64,000 nt of DNA, taken from JBEIGE01 sp040382055. GTDB taxonomy: Bacteria > Pseudomonadota > Gammaproteobacteria > Burkholderiales > Burkholderiaceae_C. This document shows, piece after piece, positions 1 to 8,623 of this stretch; position 1 is the first letter of the stretch, and every line of letters starts with the position of its first letter. The DNA is taken from positions 57,370 to 121,369 of the forward strand of contig JBEIGE010000007.1 of assembly GCA_040382055.1 (NCBI GenBank), read 5' to 3'. The translations under genes were made by a program, and so were the position numbers. The notes beneath the pieces are model-generated. The model had not been told where the DNA came from and searched no databases. It saw only the letters and a program-made list of their open reading frames with translations.

Positions 1-426
1 AGCCTGCGCATCACGCTGCAGATCACCATCCACAAAATGCACCGGCCGACCCAGCCGAGCCAGGGTGAAGACCAGACCCGTGTGCAGTTCGGCGCGCCTT
101 TTGATCTCTTTGAGAAACAGCACCAGCAGGTCGAAGAAACTGGTCATCCGGCCGTTGATCAGCGTTTGCTCATCCATCAACGGGCTTCCCAGCAGGCTTT
201 TGATGGACCGCATGAGCCGTCCCGGCGTGCCTTCCAGGTAGGCGTTCAGGGCCTCAGCACCAAAGAGTATGCGTCCGTCTTCGCTGGAAAAAAACAGTGC
301 CGTTGGGATGGACAGGCTGTTGCCTTCCAAAGGGATAGGCCAGACCTGACCGTCTGGTTTGACTGTGGCGGCTGCCGAGTTGGAGGTGCCAAAGTCGATG
401 CCAAGAGCCGGTGCCTGGGCTGTCAT
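1..426 (-). CDS. Hsp70-family chaperone, YegD type (partial, N-terminal part)
   Basis: The first 142 codons are present; the gene runs off the left edge. The product starts MTAQAPALGIDFGTSNSA, and GIDFGTSNSA is the phosphate-1 loop of the Hsp70/actin ATPase fold. The following residues (TALFFSSEDGRILFGAEAL, then RSIKSLLG) match the nucleotide-binding domain of YegD-like Hsp70 homologues rather than DnaK. Its ATG overlaps the stop of the upstream carboxylesterase gene by four bases (ATGA), so the two are probably co-translated. The substrate-binding part, if any, is outside the window. YegD proteins are poorly characterised, so the assignment is to family only. Confidence 0.85.
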   Translation of the reverse strand, partial: MTAQAPALGIDFGTSNSAAATVKPDGQVWPIPLEGNSLSIPTALFFSSEDGRILFGAEALNAYLEGTPGRLMRSIKSLLGSPLMDEQTLINGRMTSFFDLLVLFLKEIKRRAELHTGLVFTLARLGRPVHFVDGDLQRDAQA

Positions 427-1145
427 TCTCCGGCCGGTGCCAGCACGTTTTGCAAGAACAGGCTGATGTCTGCAATTTCCCGGGGATGAATGCTGTGGGG
501 CATGGGATAGGTGTGCCATTGCACGGCGTAGTCGAGGCTTTGCAGCACATGGCGTGAGGCTTCAGCGCGGTTGATCGCCACCACCGGGTCGCTCTGCCCA
601 TGTGCCATGAAAATGGGCGTGCGGTAGTTGGAGGTGCTGCGCTCAAGCAGTAACTTATCGGCCAGCGCAAGGTAACCCGACAGGGCCATGATGCCGGCCA
701 GTGGCGCGCCATAACGCAGCCCGGTATGCAGCGCCATGGCACAGCCTTGCGAAAAGCCGGCCAGCACGATGTGCTCAGATGCAATGCCCCGGTTGACTTC
801 TCTGGCGATCAGGGCCTCTATGGAGGCTGCCGATTTCCGGATTCCGGCATCATCTTCCCGGTTGGCGATATCCAGGCCCACAATGTCGTACCAAGCCGGC
901 ATGACATAGCCGCCGTTCAGGGTGACGGGGATGCTGGGCGCATGGGGAAATACAAAGCGTATGGCTGGGCAGCCCTTGAGATTGAGCTCGGGCACGATGG
1001 ACGCAAAGTCGTTGCCATCGGCACCGAGTCCATGCATCCAGATCACGGCGGCCTTGGGCTTGGGGCCAGTTTCAATTTCGAGGCAGTCCAGCAGGGCAGA
1101 GGTCATGGGATTGTGTTGAAGGTTAAAGTGATTGGGGTTGTTCAA
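423..1145 (-). CDS. Carboxylesterase/phospholipase-type alpha/beta hydrolase
   Basis: A 240-residue cytoplasmic serine hydrolase of the carboxylesterase 2 / acyl-protein-thioesterase-like family. Visible motifs are the oxyanion-region WMHGLGADGNDF near residue 36, the nucleophile elbow GFSQG, an acid region HGQSDPVV, and the catalytic His in PHSIHP near the C-terminus. These give a complete Ser-Asp-His set. A second ATG at codon 14 (position 1106) gives a product closer to the usual family length and may be the true start. The gene overlaps ftsY upstream by four bases and the Hsp70 gene downstream by four, forming a tight ftsY-esterase-Hsp70 operon. The natural substrate cannot be inferred. 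Confidence 0.9.
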   Translation of the reverse strand: MNNPNHFNLQHNPMTSALLDCLEIETGPKPKAAVIWMHGLGADGNDFASIVPELNLKGCPAIRFVFPHAPSIPVTLNGGYVMPAWYDIVGLDIANREDDAGIRKSAASIEALIAREVNRGIASEHIVLAGFSQGCAMALHTGLRYGAPLAGIMALSGYLALADKLLLERSTSNYRTPIFMAHGQSDPVVAINRAEASRHVLQSLDYAVQWHTYPMPHSIHPREIADISLFLQNVLAPAGE

Positions 1146-2176
1146 GAGAGCAGGGCTTGTGAAAACTCCTGAGCGTTGAAGGTTTGCAATTCATCCAGCT
1201 GCTCGCCCACACCAATGAAATAAACAGGAATTGGCCGCTCGCTGGCGATGGCAGCCAGTACGCCGCCTTTGGCCGTACCGTCCAGCTTGGTGATGATCAG
1301 ACCGGTCAGACCTAGAGCGTCGTCAAATGCGCGGACTTGCGCCAGTGCATTCTGACCGGTGTTGCCGTCAATCACCAGCAGCACTTCATGCGGCGCTGCT
1401 GGGTCGGCTTTTTGTAGCACACGTTTGATTTTTTTCAGTTCTTCCATCAGGTGCAACTGGGTAGGCAGACGTCCTGCGGTGTCGACCAGCACCACGTCTT
1501 TGGCGCGCGCTTTGCCGGCGCTCACAGCGTCAAAACACACCGAGGCCGGGTCGGCACCTTCCTGGCTCACGATGTCCACGGTATTGCGATTGGCCCACAC
1601 ACTGAGCTGCTCGCGTGCGGCCGCCCTGAAGGTGTCCGCTGCGGCCAGAAGCACACTGGCTCCCTGGTTGCTCAGGTGGTGCGTGAGCTTGCCGATGGAG
1701 GTGGTTTTGCCTGCACCGTTCACCCCGGCGACCATGATCACGGTGGGGGGATGTTCACCTATCGCCAGGGTTTTCTCCAGGGGGCGCAGCAGTTCAGCCA
1801 GGCTTAATGCCAACAGGGCTTTAACGGCTGCCGGCTCGGTTGTGCGGGTTTCCTTGACGCGGCGTTTGAGATCGTCAAGCAAACGCTGTGTGGCCTTGAC
1901 GCCGGTATCAGCCATCAGCAGTGCAGCTTCGAGCTCTTCATAAAGCGCATCGTCAATGCGTGCCCCGGTGAAAACGGTGCTGATGCTGCTGCCGGTTTTG
2001 CGCAAGCCGGATGCAAGCTTGCCCAGCCAACCCTGGGGCTTGGCAGATTCAGGGGGGGCAGAGGCCTGCGTGGAGCTTGCAGTCACCGCAGAAGCGGGCG
2101 ATCCTGCAACCGTGGTTACGGCTGCTGGTGCCACAGCCTCAGAGGGGCTATTTTTTTTCTTGAAAAAGCTGAACAT
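1142..2176 (-). CDS. ftsY: Signal recognition particle receptor FtsY
   Basis: FtsY is the SRP-receptor GTPase that delivers ribosome-nascent-chain complexes to the membrane translocon. The 344 residues show a short Ala/Ser/Pro-rich acidic-basic N-terminal extension (1-50), the NG-domain helices (about 50-140), the P-loop GVNGAGKTT (151-159), DTFRAAA (181-187), DTAGR (232-236) and TKLDGTAKGG (296-305). All the SRP GTPase motifs are therefore intact. The start MFSFFKKK is typical of proteobacterial FtsY. It is first in an operon with the esterase and Hsp70 genes and is transcribed divergently from the M16 peptidase gene, with 26 bp between the chosen start codons. Confidence 0.97.
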   Translation of the reverse strand: MFSFFKKKNSPSEAVAPAAVTTVAGSPASAVTASSTQASAPPESAKPQGWLGKLASGLRKTGSSISTVFTGARIDDALYEELEAALLMADTGVKATQRLLDDLKRRVKETRTTEPAAVKALLALSLAELLRPLEKTLAIGEHPPTVIMVAGVNGAGKTTSIGKLTHHLSNQGASVLLAAADTFRAAAREQLSVWANRNTVDIVSQEGADPASVCFDAVSAGKARAKDVVLVDTAGRLPTQLHLMEELKKIKRVLQKADPAAPHEVLLVIDGNTGQNALAQVRAFDDALGLTGLIITKLDGTAKGGVLAAIASERPIPVYFIGVGEQLDELQTFNAQEFSQALLS

Positions 2177-2202
2177 GGGTGGTTCTTAGAATGGGCCATT
2201 CT

Positions 2203-3678
2203 ATGAAACCCAAAGGTTCTTTTCCAATGTTCCTTATTCTTCAACGCCGAGGCTTCGCTTTGGGCCTGGTTTGCGCTGTCGCTGGTACGCTGATTCAGGT
2301 TTTGCCCGCTCAGGCTCAGACAAGCGCTCAGAGGCCTTCAACGGTAGCGGGGGCCACTGCCATCACCCAGCAGTTCACCCTGGCCAACGGGATGACGCTG
2401 ATTGTCAAGCCCGACCGGCGTGCACCCACGGTGGCGCACATGGTGTGGCTGCGTGTGGGGGCGATGGACGAGGTGGACGGCACGTCTGGCGTCGCTCACG
2501 TCCTTGAGCACATGCTGTTCAAGGGGACGGCTACCCTCAAGCCTGGCGAGTTTTCCCGCCGTGTGGCGGCGTTAGGGGGACGTGAGAACGCCTTTACCGG
2601 GCAGGACTACACCGGTTACTACCAGCAGATACCTTCCAACCGTCTGGAAGATGTGATGAAGCTGGAGTCCGACCGCTTTGCCAACAACCAGTGGTCGGAT
2701 GAAGAATTCCGCAAAGAGCTGGAGGTGGTCAAGGAAGAGCGGCGTTTGCGCACGGACGACAACCCCCGTGCCAAGTTGTATGAGTTGGTCAATGCCACTG
2801 TGTTTACTTCTTCGCCCTACCGCCGACCCATCGTAGGCTGGATGAGTGACCTCGAAGCCATGACACCCGACGATGCCCGCGAGTTTTTCAAGCGCTGGTA
2901 TGTGCCGGCCAACGCGGCGGTGGTGGTTGCCGGTGATGTGGATGTGCAGCAGGTGAAGGCCTTGGCCGAAAAATACTATGGCGTCATTCCTGCGCGGCCA
3001 GTGCCTGCTCGCAAGCCACGCATTGAACCGGAGCAGGCTGGAATCAAACGCCTTGAGTTCAAGGCACCGGCTGAACAAGCTTATGTGACCTTGTCGTTCC
3101 GGGTGCCCGCTTTGCAGGCAGTTGATGGCAAAACCCCGCTGGACGATGACGCCTTGGCTTTGACAGTGCTTTCAGCGGTGCTGGACGGCTACAGCGGTGC
3201 GCGGCTGGACCGTGCACTGACCCAGGGCGCAGACCGGGTGGCAGACAGCGCAGGTGCATCCAACGGTCTGATGGGTCGTGGACCGCAGTTGTTTGTGCTC
3301 GATGCCGTTCCAGCACCGGGCAAAACCACAGACCAGGTGGTTGCGGCTCTTCGCGAGCAGGTGGCGCGCGTGGCCAAAGAAGGTGTTGCGGAAACCGAGC
3401 TCAAGCGCGTCAAGACCCAGTGGGTAGCCAGTGAAATTTACAAGAAAGACTCTGTTTTTAATCAGGCACGTGAGTTGGGAAGCTACTGGGTGCAAGGCTG
3501 GCCACTCGATGCCAGCGAGCAATTGATAGAACGCTTGCGTGGCGTGACAACTGCGCAGGTGAAGTCTGTCGCAGAGCGCTATTTTGGTGATGACCAGTTA
3601 ACCGTGGCTGTTCTCAGGCCTCAGCCGCTGGACCCCAACAAACCCAAACGTGCGCCACCTGCCGGTAGCCGCCACTGA
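2203..3678 (+). CDS. M16-family zinc metallopeptidase (catalytic subunit)
   Basis: Insulinase/pitrilysin-family peptidase with the inverted zinc motif HVLEH (residues 99-103 from this start) and the downstream Glu region KEERR. It is therefore predicted to be active. An N-terminal hydrophobic stretch ending VLPAQAQTS reads as a Sec signal peptide, placing the enzyme in the periplasm. The ATG at 2203 is chosen; an ATG at 2227 with an AAAGG ten bases upstream is an equally good alternative, and a GTG at 2179 would extend it. It is followed 20 bp later by a second M16 gene without the zinc motif. Such active/inactive pairs typically work as heterodimers in proteobacteria. Confidence 0.93.
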   Translation: MKPKGSFPMFLILQRRGFALGLVCAVAGTLIQVLPAQAQTSAQRPSTVAGATAITQQFTLANGMTLIVKPDRRAPTVAHMVWLRVGAMDEVDGTSGVAHVLEHMLFKGTATLKPGEFSRRVAALGGRENAFTGQDYTGYYQQIPSNRLEDVMKLESDRFANNQWSDEEFRKELEVVKEERRLRTDDNPRAKLYELVNATVFTSSPYRRPIVGWMSDLEAMTPDDAREFFKRWYVPANAAVVVAGDVDVQQVKALAEKYYGVIPARPVPARKPRIEPEQAGIKRLEFKAPAEQAYVTLSFRVPALQAVDGKTPLDDDALALTVLSAVLDGYSGARLDRALTQGADRVADSAGASNGLMGRGPQLFVLDAVPAPGKTTDQVVAALREQVARVAKEGVAETELKRVKTQWVASEIYKKDSVFNQARELGSYWVQGWPLDASEQLIERLRGVTTAQVKSVAERYFGDDQLTVAVLRPQPLDPNKPKRAPPAGSRH

Positions 3679-3698
3679 TCAGACCACATGCCCACGCC

Positions 3699-5057
3699 AT
3701 GAAAACTATTAAATCCATAGCATTCAAATCAATCGCCATCGGGGCTATTACTGTTTTTTATCAACAGTTTGCCTGGGCAGGCATTCCCATTGTGCATTGG
3801 AAGCAAGCCTCAGGTGTGTCGGTTTATCTGGTGCAAAGCCATGCGGTGCCCATGGTGGATGTGCAGATTGACCTCGATGCCGGCAGCCGTCGTGACCCTC
3901 CTGCCAAGGCTGGTCTGGCCAGCCTCACGGCGGGCATGATCGCCAAAGGCGTACTGGCCAAAGGAGCCGATCCGGCCCTGGATGAGAACGCCCTGGGCGA
4001 GGCCTGGGCGGATCTGGGCGCCTCCTTTGGCGCCAGTGCTGGTAGCGATCGATTGAGTTTTTACTTGCGCTCCCTGACCTATCCCGACTTGCTTCCCAAA
4101 GCCCTTGCGCTGGCCGCGCGCCAGATGGCCGAGCCGGCTTTTCCGGCAGCCGTTTGGGCACGTGAGCGCCAGCGTATCGGTGCAGCCATCAAAGAGTCCA
4201 ATACCCGACCTGGCACTGTGGCCGGACGTGCGTTTGCCAAGGCGGTTTATGGTTCGCACCCTTACGGTTTCGAAATCACCGAGCAGACCCTGGCACGAAT
4301 TGAAGTGTCTGACATGCGCAGTCTTTATTCAGGCTGGCTTCAGCCTTGTCGGGCCAAGGTCAGCATTGTGGGTTCGGTGACGCGGGCGCAGGCCGATGTC
4401 ATGGTCACAACGCTGTTTTCCCGGCTGCCAGGCCCGTCCGGACAGGCTTGCAAGGCCTTGGCGGCTGTGCCGGAAGTTCAGGCACTCCAGGCCGCACAGG
4501 ATGTGCGCATCCCGTTTGACTCCAGTCAGGCTCATGTTTTGATTGGCCAACCCGGCTACAAGCGCGATGACCCCGACTTCTTTGCACTCACGGTGGGCAA
4601 TTACATTTTGGGCGGCGGCGGATTTGTCTCGCGCCTGACGGAAGAAGTGCGGGAGAAACGCGGCTTGAGTTACAGCGTTTACAGCTACTTTGCGCCCGGT
4701 CTTCATGCGGGTGCCTTCACACTGGGTCTACAGACCCGGCCCGACCAAGCGGAACAGGCTGTGCAGGTTTCACGTGAGGTGGTGCGCCGCTTTGTGTCTG
4801 AAGGTCCTACGGTCAATGAGCTGCAAGCAGCCAAGGACAACTTGATCGGTGGATTTGCCTTGCGCATAGACAGTAACCGCAAGTTGCTGGACAACGTGAG
4901 CAATATTGCCTGGAACAACCTTGCGTTGGACTATCTGGACACCTGGACCCAACAGGTTGAGCGGGTGACGTTGGCGGATATTCGTGCGGCTTTTGCACGT
5001 AAGCTGCAACCGGAAAAAATGGTCACGGTGGTGGTCGGTGCTGCGCCCGCGCGCTGA
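3699..5057 (+). CDS. M16-family peptidase-like protein, non-catalytic partner
   Basis: A 452-residue M16 homologue with a signal peptide (hydrophobic residues 8-26, ending FAWA). The usual HxxEH motif is absent: the corresponding region (KAGLASLTAGMI) has no histidines, so it is the non-catalytic member of the pair. The C-terminal M16 domain is well conserved, including GGGGFVSRLTEEVREKRGLSYSVYS. It sits 20 bp downstream of the catalytic gene on the same strand and most likely forms a periplasmic heterodimer with it. Substrate is unknown. Confidence 0.92.
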   Translation: MKTIKSIAFKSIAIGAITVFYQQFAWAGIPIVHWKQASGVSVYLVQSHAVPMVDVQIDLDAGSRRDPPAKAGLASLTAGMIAKGVLAKGADPALDENALGEAWADLGASFGASAGSDRLSFYLRSLTYPDLLPKALALAARQMAEPAFPAAVWARERQRIGAAIKESNTRPGTVAGRAFAKAVYGSHPYGFEITEQTLARIEVSDMRSLYSGWLQPCRAKVSIVGSVTRAQADVMVTTLFSRLPGPSGQACKALAAVPEVQALQAAQDVRIPFDSSQAHVLIGQPGYKRDDPDFFALTVGNYILGGGGFVSRLTEEVREKRGLSYSVYSYFAPGLHAGAFTLGLQTRPDQAEQAVQVSREVVRRFVSEGPTVNELQAAKDNLIGGFALRIDSNRKLLDNVSNIAWNNLALDYLDTWTQQVERVTLADIRAAFARKLQPEKMVTVVVGAAPAR

Positions 5058-5111
5058 TGGCCAGGTGTTCTCCGCTGTTAATGGTTAGCTGTGTTGCGTT
5101 AAGCTTGACCC

Positions 5112-5360
5112 ATGAACAATACCCCTGATCGCCCCCCGCTTCCTGACCACCTGTCGATTGATGTTCAAAGTCCGCACCATGTAGCGGCTGTTTTTGAGCA
5201 TGACATCGGCATTTTGCTCAATGAGAAAGAGCGCTCCGACGTGGTGGAATACTGTATCAGCGAGGGCTGGGTCAAGGTGCCAGCCGGCAAGACGTTGGAC
5301 CGCAAGGGCAACCCCTTGCTGATCAAGCTCAAAGGCCGGGTGCAGGCGTTCTACCGCTGA
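5112..5360 (+). CDS. DUF3297 family protein
   Basis: An 82-residue soluble protein whose sequence (LPDHLSIDVQSPHHV, HDIGILLNEKERSDVVEYCISEGW, GKTLDRKGNPLLIKLKG) matches the DUF3297 family, common in Beta- and Gammaproteobacteria. No transmembrane segment or signal peptide is visible. Function is unknown. It follows the M16 pair by 54 bp on the same strand and converges on the B12-binding-domain gene, whose stop lies 8 bp away. Confidence 0.85.
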   Translation: MNNTPDRPPLPDHLSIDVQSPHHVAAVFEHDIGILLNEKERSDVVEYCISEGWVKVPAGKTLDRKGNPLLIKLKGRVQAFYR

Positions 5361-5368
5361 GCTGCGGT

Positions 5369-6304
5369 CTAGGCTGCTTCGACCAGGGAAACGGCTTGTG
5401 TTTTGCGTGAATCAACCAGGTCTGATGCCAGTTTGAGGGCTTCGGAGGGGTCAGTGGAGATGGCATCAACTCCCAGACTTTGAGCTGTAACCGTGCTGGA
5501 AAAGAAAGCAGGCCCCCCCAGAATGACGCCTGCAGCCGGGTTCTTGGAAGCTTTTCTGATACTGGAAATCAATGCCGGTACGGTCTCAAGTTGTTCCCTT
5601 AATCCGACGGACAGGCCGATCAGGTCAAACCACTCATTGCTAACGGAGTGGCAGAGCTCTGACTCCGTGGTGGAAATCTCAACCACCACATCCCAGCCTT
5701 CCTTGCGGAAGAATTCGGAAACGATGGACAGCCCCAGGAAATGTTGGGAGCCGGGAGCCGAGGCGATCATGACGCGATTCTTGGGCCCGGATCTTTGGGG
5801 TCCATCCTGGTATTCATAACCCAGTTCATGCGTAATCTGGTGCAAACACAGTAAACCCAGGGTGACCTGGGCAAAATCTGTTTTGTCCTCATTCCACATC
5901 TCTCCGAGCAGGCGCGCAGCTGGGGCAATGAGCTTGATGAAAATTGCCTCGATTGATACCTGGTTCTCGCGAAGTTTCTTGACGTGGGCCAGGGCTTCGT
6001 CTGGCTTAAGCTTGAGGCACAGCTCTACAAAAGCCATCAAAGCCTCAGCATCCGGAATGAAGTCGGGTTGTGCTGGGGCAGTTTGAACTTCTTGGTTCGG
6101 GAGGGTGGAATGGGTGGGATGCGCCTCGATCAGACGCGTAATGATTTGAGTCTCGATCAACGAAGTTAGCGACTCTTTCCAATCCGCATCGCTGCTGGAA
6201 GGGATGCGGGTACCTGATTTGGGGAAAAGGCTTGAGTAGGTTTGATGCAACTGCCCATACAAGCGCGTGGCCTTGGCAATCAATCCAAGTCGGCTAAGGT
6301 TCAA
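5369..6304 (-). CDS. AerR/PpaA-like protein with cobalamin/haem-binding (B12-binding) domain
   Basis: A 311-residue paralogue of the AerR/PpaA protein encoded at 26761-27609. Shared landmarks are an N-terminal helix with SLIETQIITRLIEAH (AerR has KTIEHEIIPRLMMAH), the four-helix region LIAPAARLLGEMWNEDKTDF, and a Rossmann-like C-terminal half. The ligand loop reads GSQHFLG with His188, a variant of the (E/D)xHxxG motif that coordinates cobalamin; it has Ser instead of the acid. AerR-type proteins antagonise PpsR/CrtJ in response to light or cobalamin, but this gene stands alone among housekeeping genes, 20 kb from ppsR. A role in photosynthesis control is an inference. A generic B12-binding regulator is the alternative. 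Confidence 0.8.
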   Translation of the reverse strand: MNLSRLGLIAKATRLYGQLHQTYSSLFPKSGTRIPSSSDADWKESLTSLIETQIITRLIEAHPTHSTLPNQEVQTAPAQPDFIPDAEALMAFVELCLKLKPDEALAHVKKLRENQVSIEAIFIKLIAPAARLLGEMWNEDKTDFAQVTLGLLCLHQITHELGYEYQDGPQRSGPKNRVMIASAPGSQHFLGLSIVSEFFRKEGWDVVVEISTTESELCHSVSNEWFDLIGLSVGLREQLETVPALISSIRKASKNPAAGVILGGPAFFSSTVTAQSLGVDAISTDPSEALKLASDLVDSRKTQAVSLVEAA

Positions 6305-6490
6305 AACGACTCCACATCAGTTTTTTTATTGGCGAAAATACGGGTCGGTTCAAGCATGAGCATTGCAGTTTACTGATATTTATCGATTTCCCCTTAGTTG
6401 AAACCCTTAGACGAGAGCATCTTCGTGAAGGAGAATTCAGGCCTATTGCTCAAGCGCAAGCCAGGAAGTGCAATGCGTTAAGCTGTCGGC

Positions 6491-7135
6491 ATGAAAGTCA
6501 GTGCACACATGCCTAAACTTGGTCGACCCTCAAAGTCGTCCCGATCAGTATCCCTGCGGGCCGTTTCAAGCCACGAAATCCGGATTATTGGCGGTTTGTG
6601 GAAGCGCACCCGGCTCAAAGTCGCTGATAAACCGGGGTTGCGACCCACGCCTGACCGGGTCAGGGAAACCCTGTTCAACTGGCTTGGTCAGGATTTAAGC
6701 GGTTGGCGCTGCATGGACGTTTTTGCTGGTACCGGCGCGCTCGGTCTTGAAGCTGCCTCTCGTGGGGCTGTCAAAGTGATACTGGTCGAGCAGGATGGGG
6801 CGCTGGTGATGCAGCTGCGTGCCATGAAAAACCAGCTCAAGGCAGATGCCGTGGAGGTGGTGCACGGAAGTGGTGCACTGGTGCTCAGGCAGCTTGCGCC
6901 TGCAAGCCAGGATCTGATTTTTCTGGATCCCCCGTTTGAGTCTGACTTGTTTGAGCCTGGCCTGTTGGCAGCTAGCACGGCCGTTGCAGGCGATGGCTTT
7001 ATCTATCTTGAGGCACCCTCAGCTTGGTCCGATGCGCAACTGACGGATTTGGGTCTGGTTGTCCACAGGTATCTGAAGGCCGGGGCGGTGCATGCGCATT
7101 TGTTGCGTCACGCTAGCCCTGCTGTGGTTGCATAA
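6491..7135 (+). CDS. rsmD: 16S rRNA (guanine(966)-N(2))-methyltransferase
   Basis: RsmD methylates G966 of 16S rRNA in the assembled 30S subunit. The 214 residues show RIIGGLWKRTRLKV, GLRPTPDRVRETLFNWL, the SAM-binding motif DVFAGTGALGLEAASRGA and the catalytic DPPF in LIFLDPPFE. All are diagnostic of RsmD. The extra N-terminal segment before RIIGG is basic and longer than usual, so an internal start such as the ATG at 6509 is possible. The next gene is coaD, starting 22 bp after this stop, the common rsmD-coaD pairing. Confidence 0.96.
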   Translation: MKVSAHMPKLGRPSKSSRSVSLRAVSSHEIRIIGGLWKRTRLKVADKPGLRPTPDRVRETLFNWLGQDLSGWRCMDVFAGTGALGLEAASRGAVKVILVEQDGALVMQLRAMKNQLKADAVEVVHGSGALVLRQLAPASQDLIFLDPPFESDLFEPGLLAASTAVAGDGFIYLEAPSAWSDAQLTDLGLVVHRYLKAGAVHAHLLRHASPAVVA

Positions 7136-7157
7136 TCAGCGCGAGGAGATGCAGACC

Positions 7158-7661
7158 ATGACCCGCAATGTAATCGCCGTTTACCCCGGCACCTTTGACC
7201 CGATGACACTGGGCCACATGGATTTGCTCAGGCGCACCACGCTGCTGTTTGACCAGGTGATTGTGGCTGTGGCGGCCGGTCACCATAAAAAAACCCTGTT
7301 TTCCCTGCAAGAGCGCATGGACATGGTCACGGAACTGGTGCGGCCTTACCCGACGGTGACGGTGGAGAGTTTTTCCGGACTGATGCGTGACTTTGTGCTC
7401 CCCCGGGGCGTCAAGGCCATGGTGCGTGGTTTGCGCGCGGTGACCGACTTTGACTACGAGTACCAACTTGCTGGGATGAACCGCAGCCTGATGGCAGACG
7501 TTGAAACCGTGTTCCTGACCCCTGGCGATAACTTCCTGTTTATTTCAAGTACTTATGTGCGTGAAATCGCCACATTGGGTGGTGAGGTTGACAAGTATGT
7601 GGCTCCCAGTGTGAAACAGCGGCTTACTGACAAGCTGCGCCAATCCAAGGAGTCTGCATGA
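7158..7661 (+). CDS. coaD: Phosphopantetheine adenylyltransferase
   Basis: CoaD transfers AMP from ATP to 4'-phosphopantetheine in coenzyme A synthesis. The 167 residues begin MTRNVIAVYPGTFDPMTLGH, containing the nucleotidyltransferase TxGH-type motif (T-L-G-H), and later carry the second signature ISSTYVREIA. The start at 7158 is preferred because GAGGAG at 7143-7148 lies nine bases upstream; an ATG at 7149 directly abuts that site. The stop overlaps the start of the universal stress protein gene by four bases (ATGA). Confidence 0.96.
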   Translation: MTRNVIAVYPGTFDPMTLGHMDLLRRTTLLFDQVIVAVAAGHHKKTLFSLQERMDMVTELVRPYPTVTVESFSGLMRDFVLPRGVKAMVRGLRAVTDFDYEYQLAGMNRSLMADVETVFLTPGDNFLFISSTYVREIATLGGEVDKYVAPSVKQRLTDKLRQSKESA

Positions 7662-8122
7662 AAATCCTGTTGCCGGTGGATGGATCAGCACTTTGTCTGG
7701 AGGCGCTTCGCTATGTGATTCGCCTATCAAGAGAAGGTCTTAATACACAGGTGGTACTTGCCAATGTGCAAGAACCCGCTTCGCTGTATGAAATGGTTGT
7801 CGCGCAGGATGTCGGTGTCATCGAGAAGGTGAGCGCTGACGCAGGGGCTCACGCGCTGGCGCATGCCCAGAAACTGCTGACTGATGCGGGCATCGACTTT
7901 GAGTCTGAAGTTGCCAATGGTGACCCGGCGCACACGCTGATTGATATTCTGGAGCGCTATGGCTGTGATCTCGTCGTCATGAGTGCACGTGGCATGGGTT
8001 CGCTTCGCAGCGCCTTGCTTGGTTCGGTCTCCCATGAGGTACTCCAAGCGGCCGGGGTGCCGGTCTTGATTGTCAAGCAACTTGACGACAAGACGGCCCA
8101 AGAGACCCTGTTGTCCGATTGA
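7658..8122 (+). CDS. Universal stress protein, UspA family
   Basis: A 154-residue single-domain Usp protein. The N-terminal beta strand MKILLPVDGSALCLEAL and the C-terminal ATP-binding signature GMGSLRSALLGSVS (the G-2x-G-9x-G(S/T) type) are present, so it probably binds ATP. It starts within the coaD stop (ATGA), indicating translational coupling with coaD. Members of this family act in general stress or starvation survival. The exact role here is not evident. Confidence 0.93.
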   Translation: MKILLPVDGSALCLEALRYVIRLSREGLNTQVVLANVQEPASLYEMVVAQDVGVIEKVSADAGAHALAHAQKLLTDAGIDFESEVANGDPAHTLIDILERYGCDLVVMSARGMGSLRSALLGSVSHEVLQAAGVPVLIVKQLDDKTAQETLLSD

Positions 8123-8358
8123 ATTGATCTCGATGCATGCTTGCGTGAACAGGGCTCAGTTGTGCTCGCCATGATTTATCGCACCGCCATTGCTTTGCCC
8201 TTGTCCAGTCCGCGGCAAAGCGAGATTCCCAATGCAAACATGAACCGGTTTAGCATTAACGGCGGTCAGATCAATATTTGGGCCAGGACTGGCATACATC
8301 ACTTGAGCGACGTGGTGTCGCAACCGGTCTAAATACAAACCAAGCAGGTCTACAAGGC

Positions 8359-8607
8359 ATGGCGCTGATCATCACTGACGAATGCATCAACTGTGATGTG
8401 TGTGAACCTGAATGCCCGAATGAGGCTATCTCCATGGGGCATGAAATTTACGAGATCGATCCGGCGAAATGTACCGAATGCGTTGGCCATTTTGACGAAC
8501 CGCAGTGCGTGCAGGTCTGCCCGGTAGCCTGCATCCCCATCAATCCGGCCTATGTTGAAGACCGGGAAACCTTGTGGCAAAAATACCGGCGTCTTCAGGC
8601 CAGTTAA
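8359..8607 (+). CDS. YfhL-type 2[4Fe-4S] ferredoxin
   Basis: An 82-residue ferredoxin. The first cluster motif is C9-x2-C12-x2-C15-x3-C19 and the second is C38-x2-C41-x8-C50-x3-C54, with an extra Cys58. The eight-residue insertion in the second motif is typical of the YfhL / Allochromatium-type ferredoxins. The start MALIITDECINC is the usual N-terminus of the family, so the longer frame upstream is not used. It lies 236 bp after the usp gene, a spacer in which I see no other gene, and converges on the DUF4124 gene. Confidence 0.94.
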   Translation: MALIITDECINCDVCEPECPNEAISMGHEIYEIDPAKCTECVGHFDEPQCVQVCPVACIPINPAYVEDRETLWQKYRRLQAS

Positions 8608-8623
8608 GGCCCAACAAAGTCGT

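Noticed and set aside
254..784. 176-codon minus-strand frame overlapping the carboxylesterase and Hsp70 genes
   Set aside because: Other-phase shadow; the esterase and Hsp70 frames have clear family motifs and coupled start/stop overlap.
8141..8332. 63-codon plus-strand frame between the usp and ferredoxin genes
   Set aside because: No recognisable domain, no ribosome site and no composition typical of a gene; probably chance.
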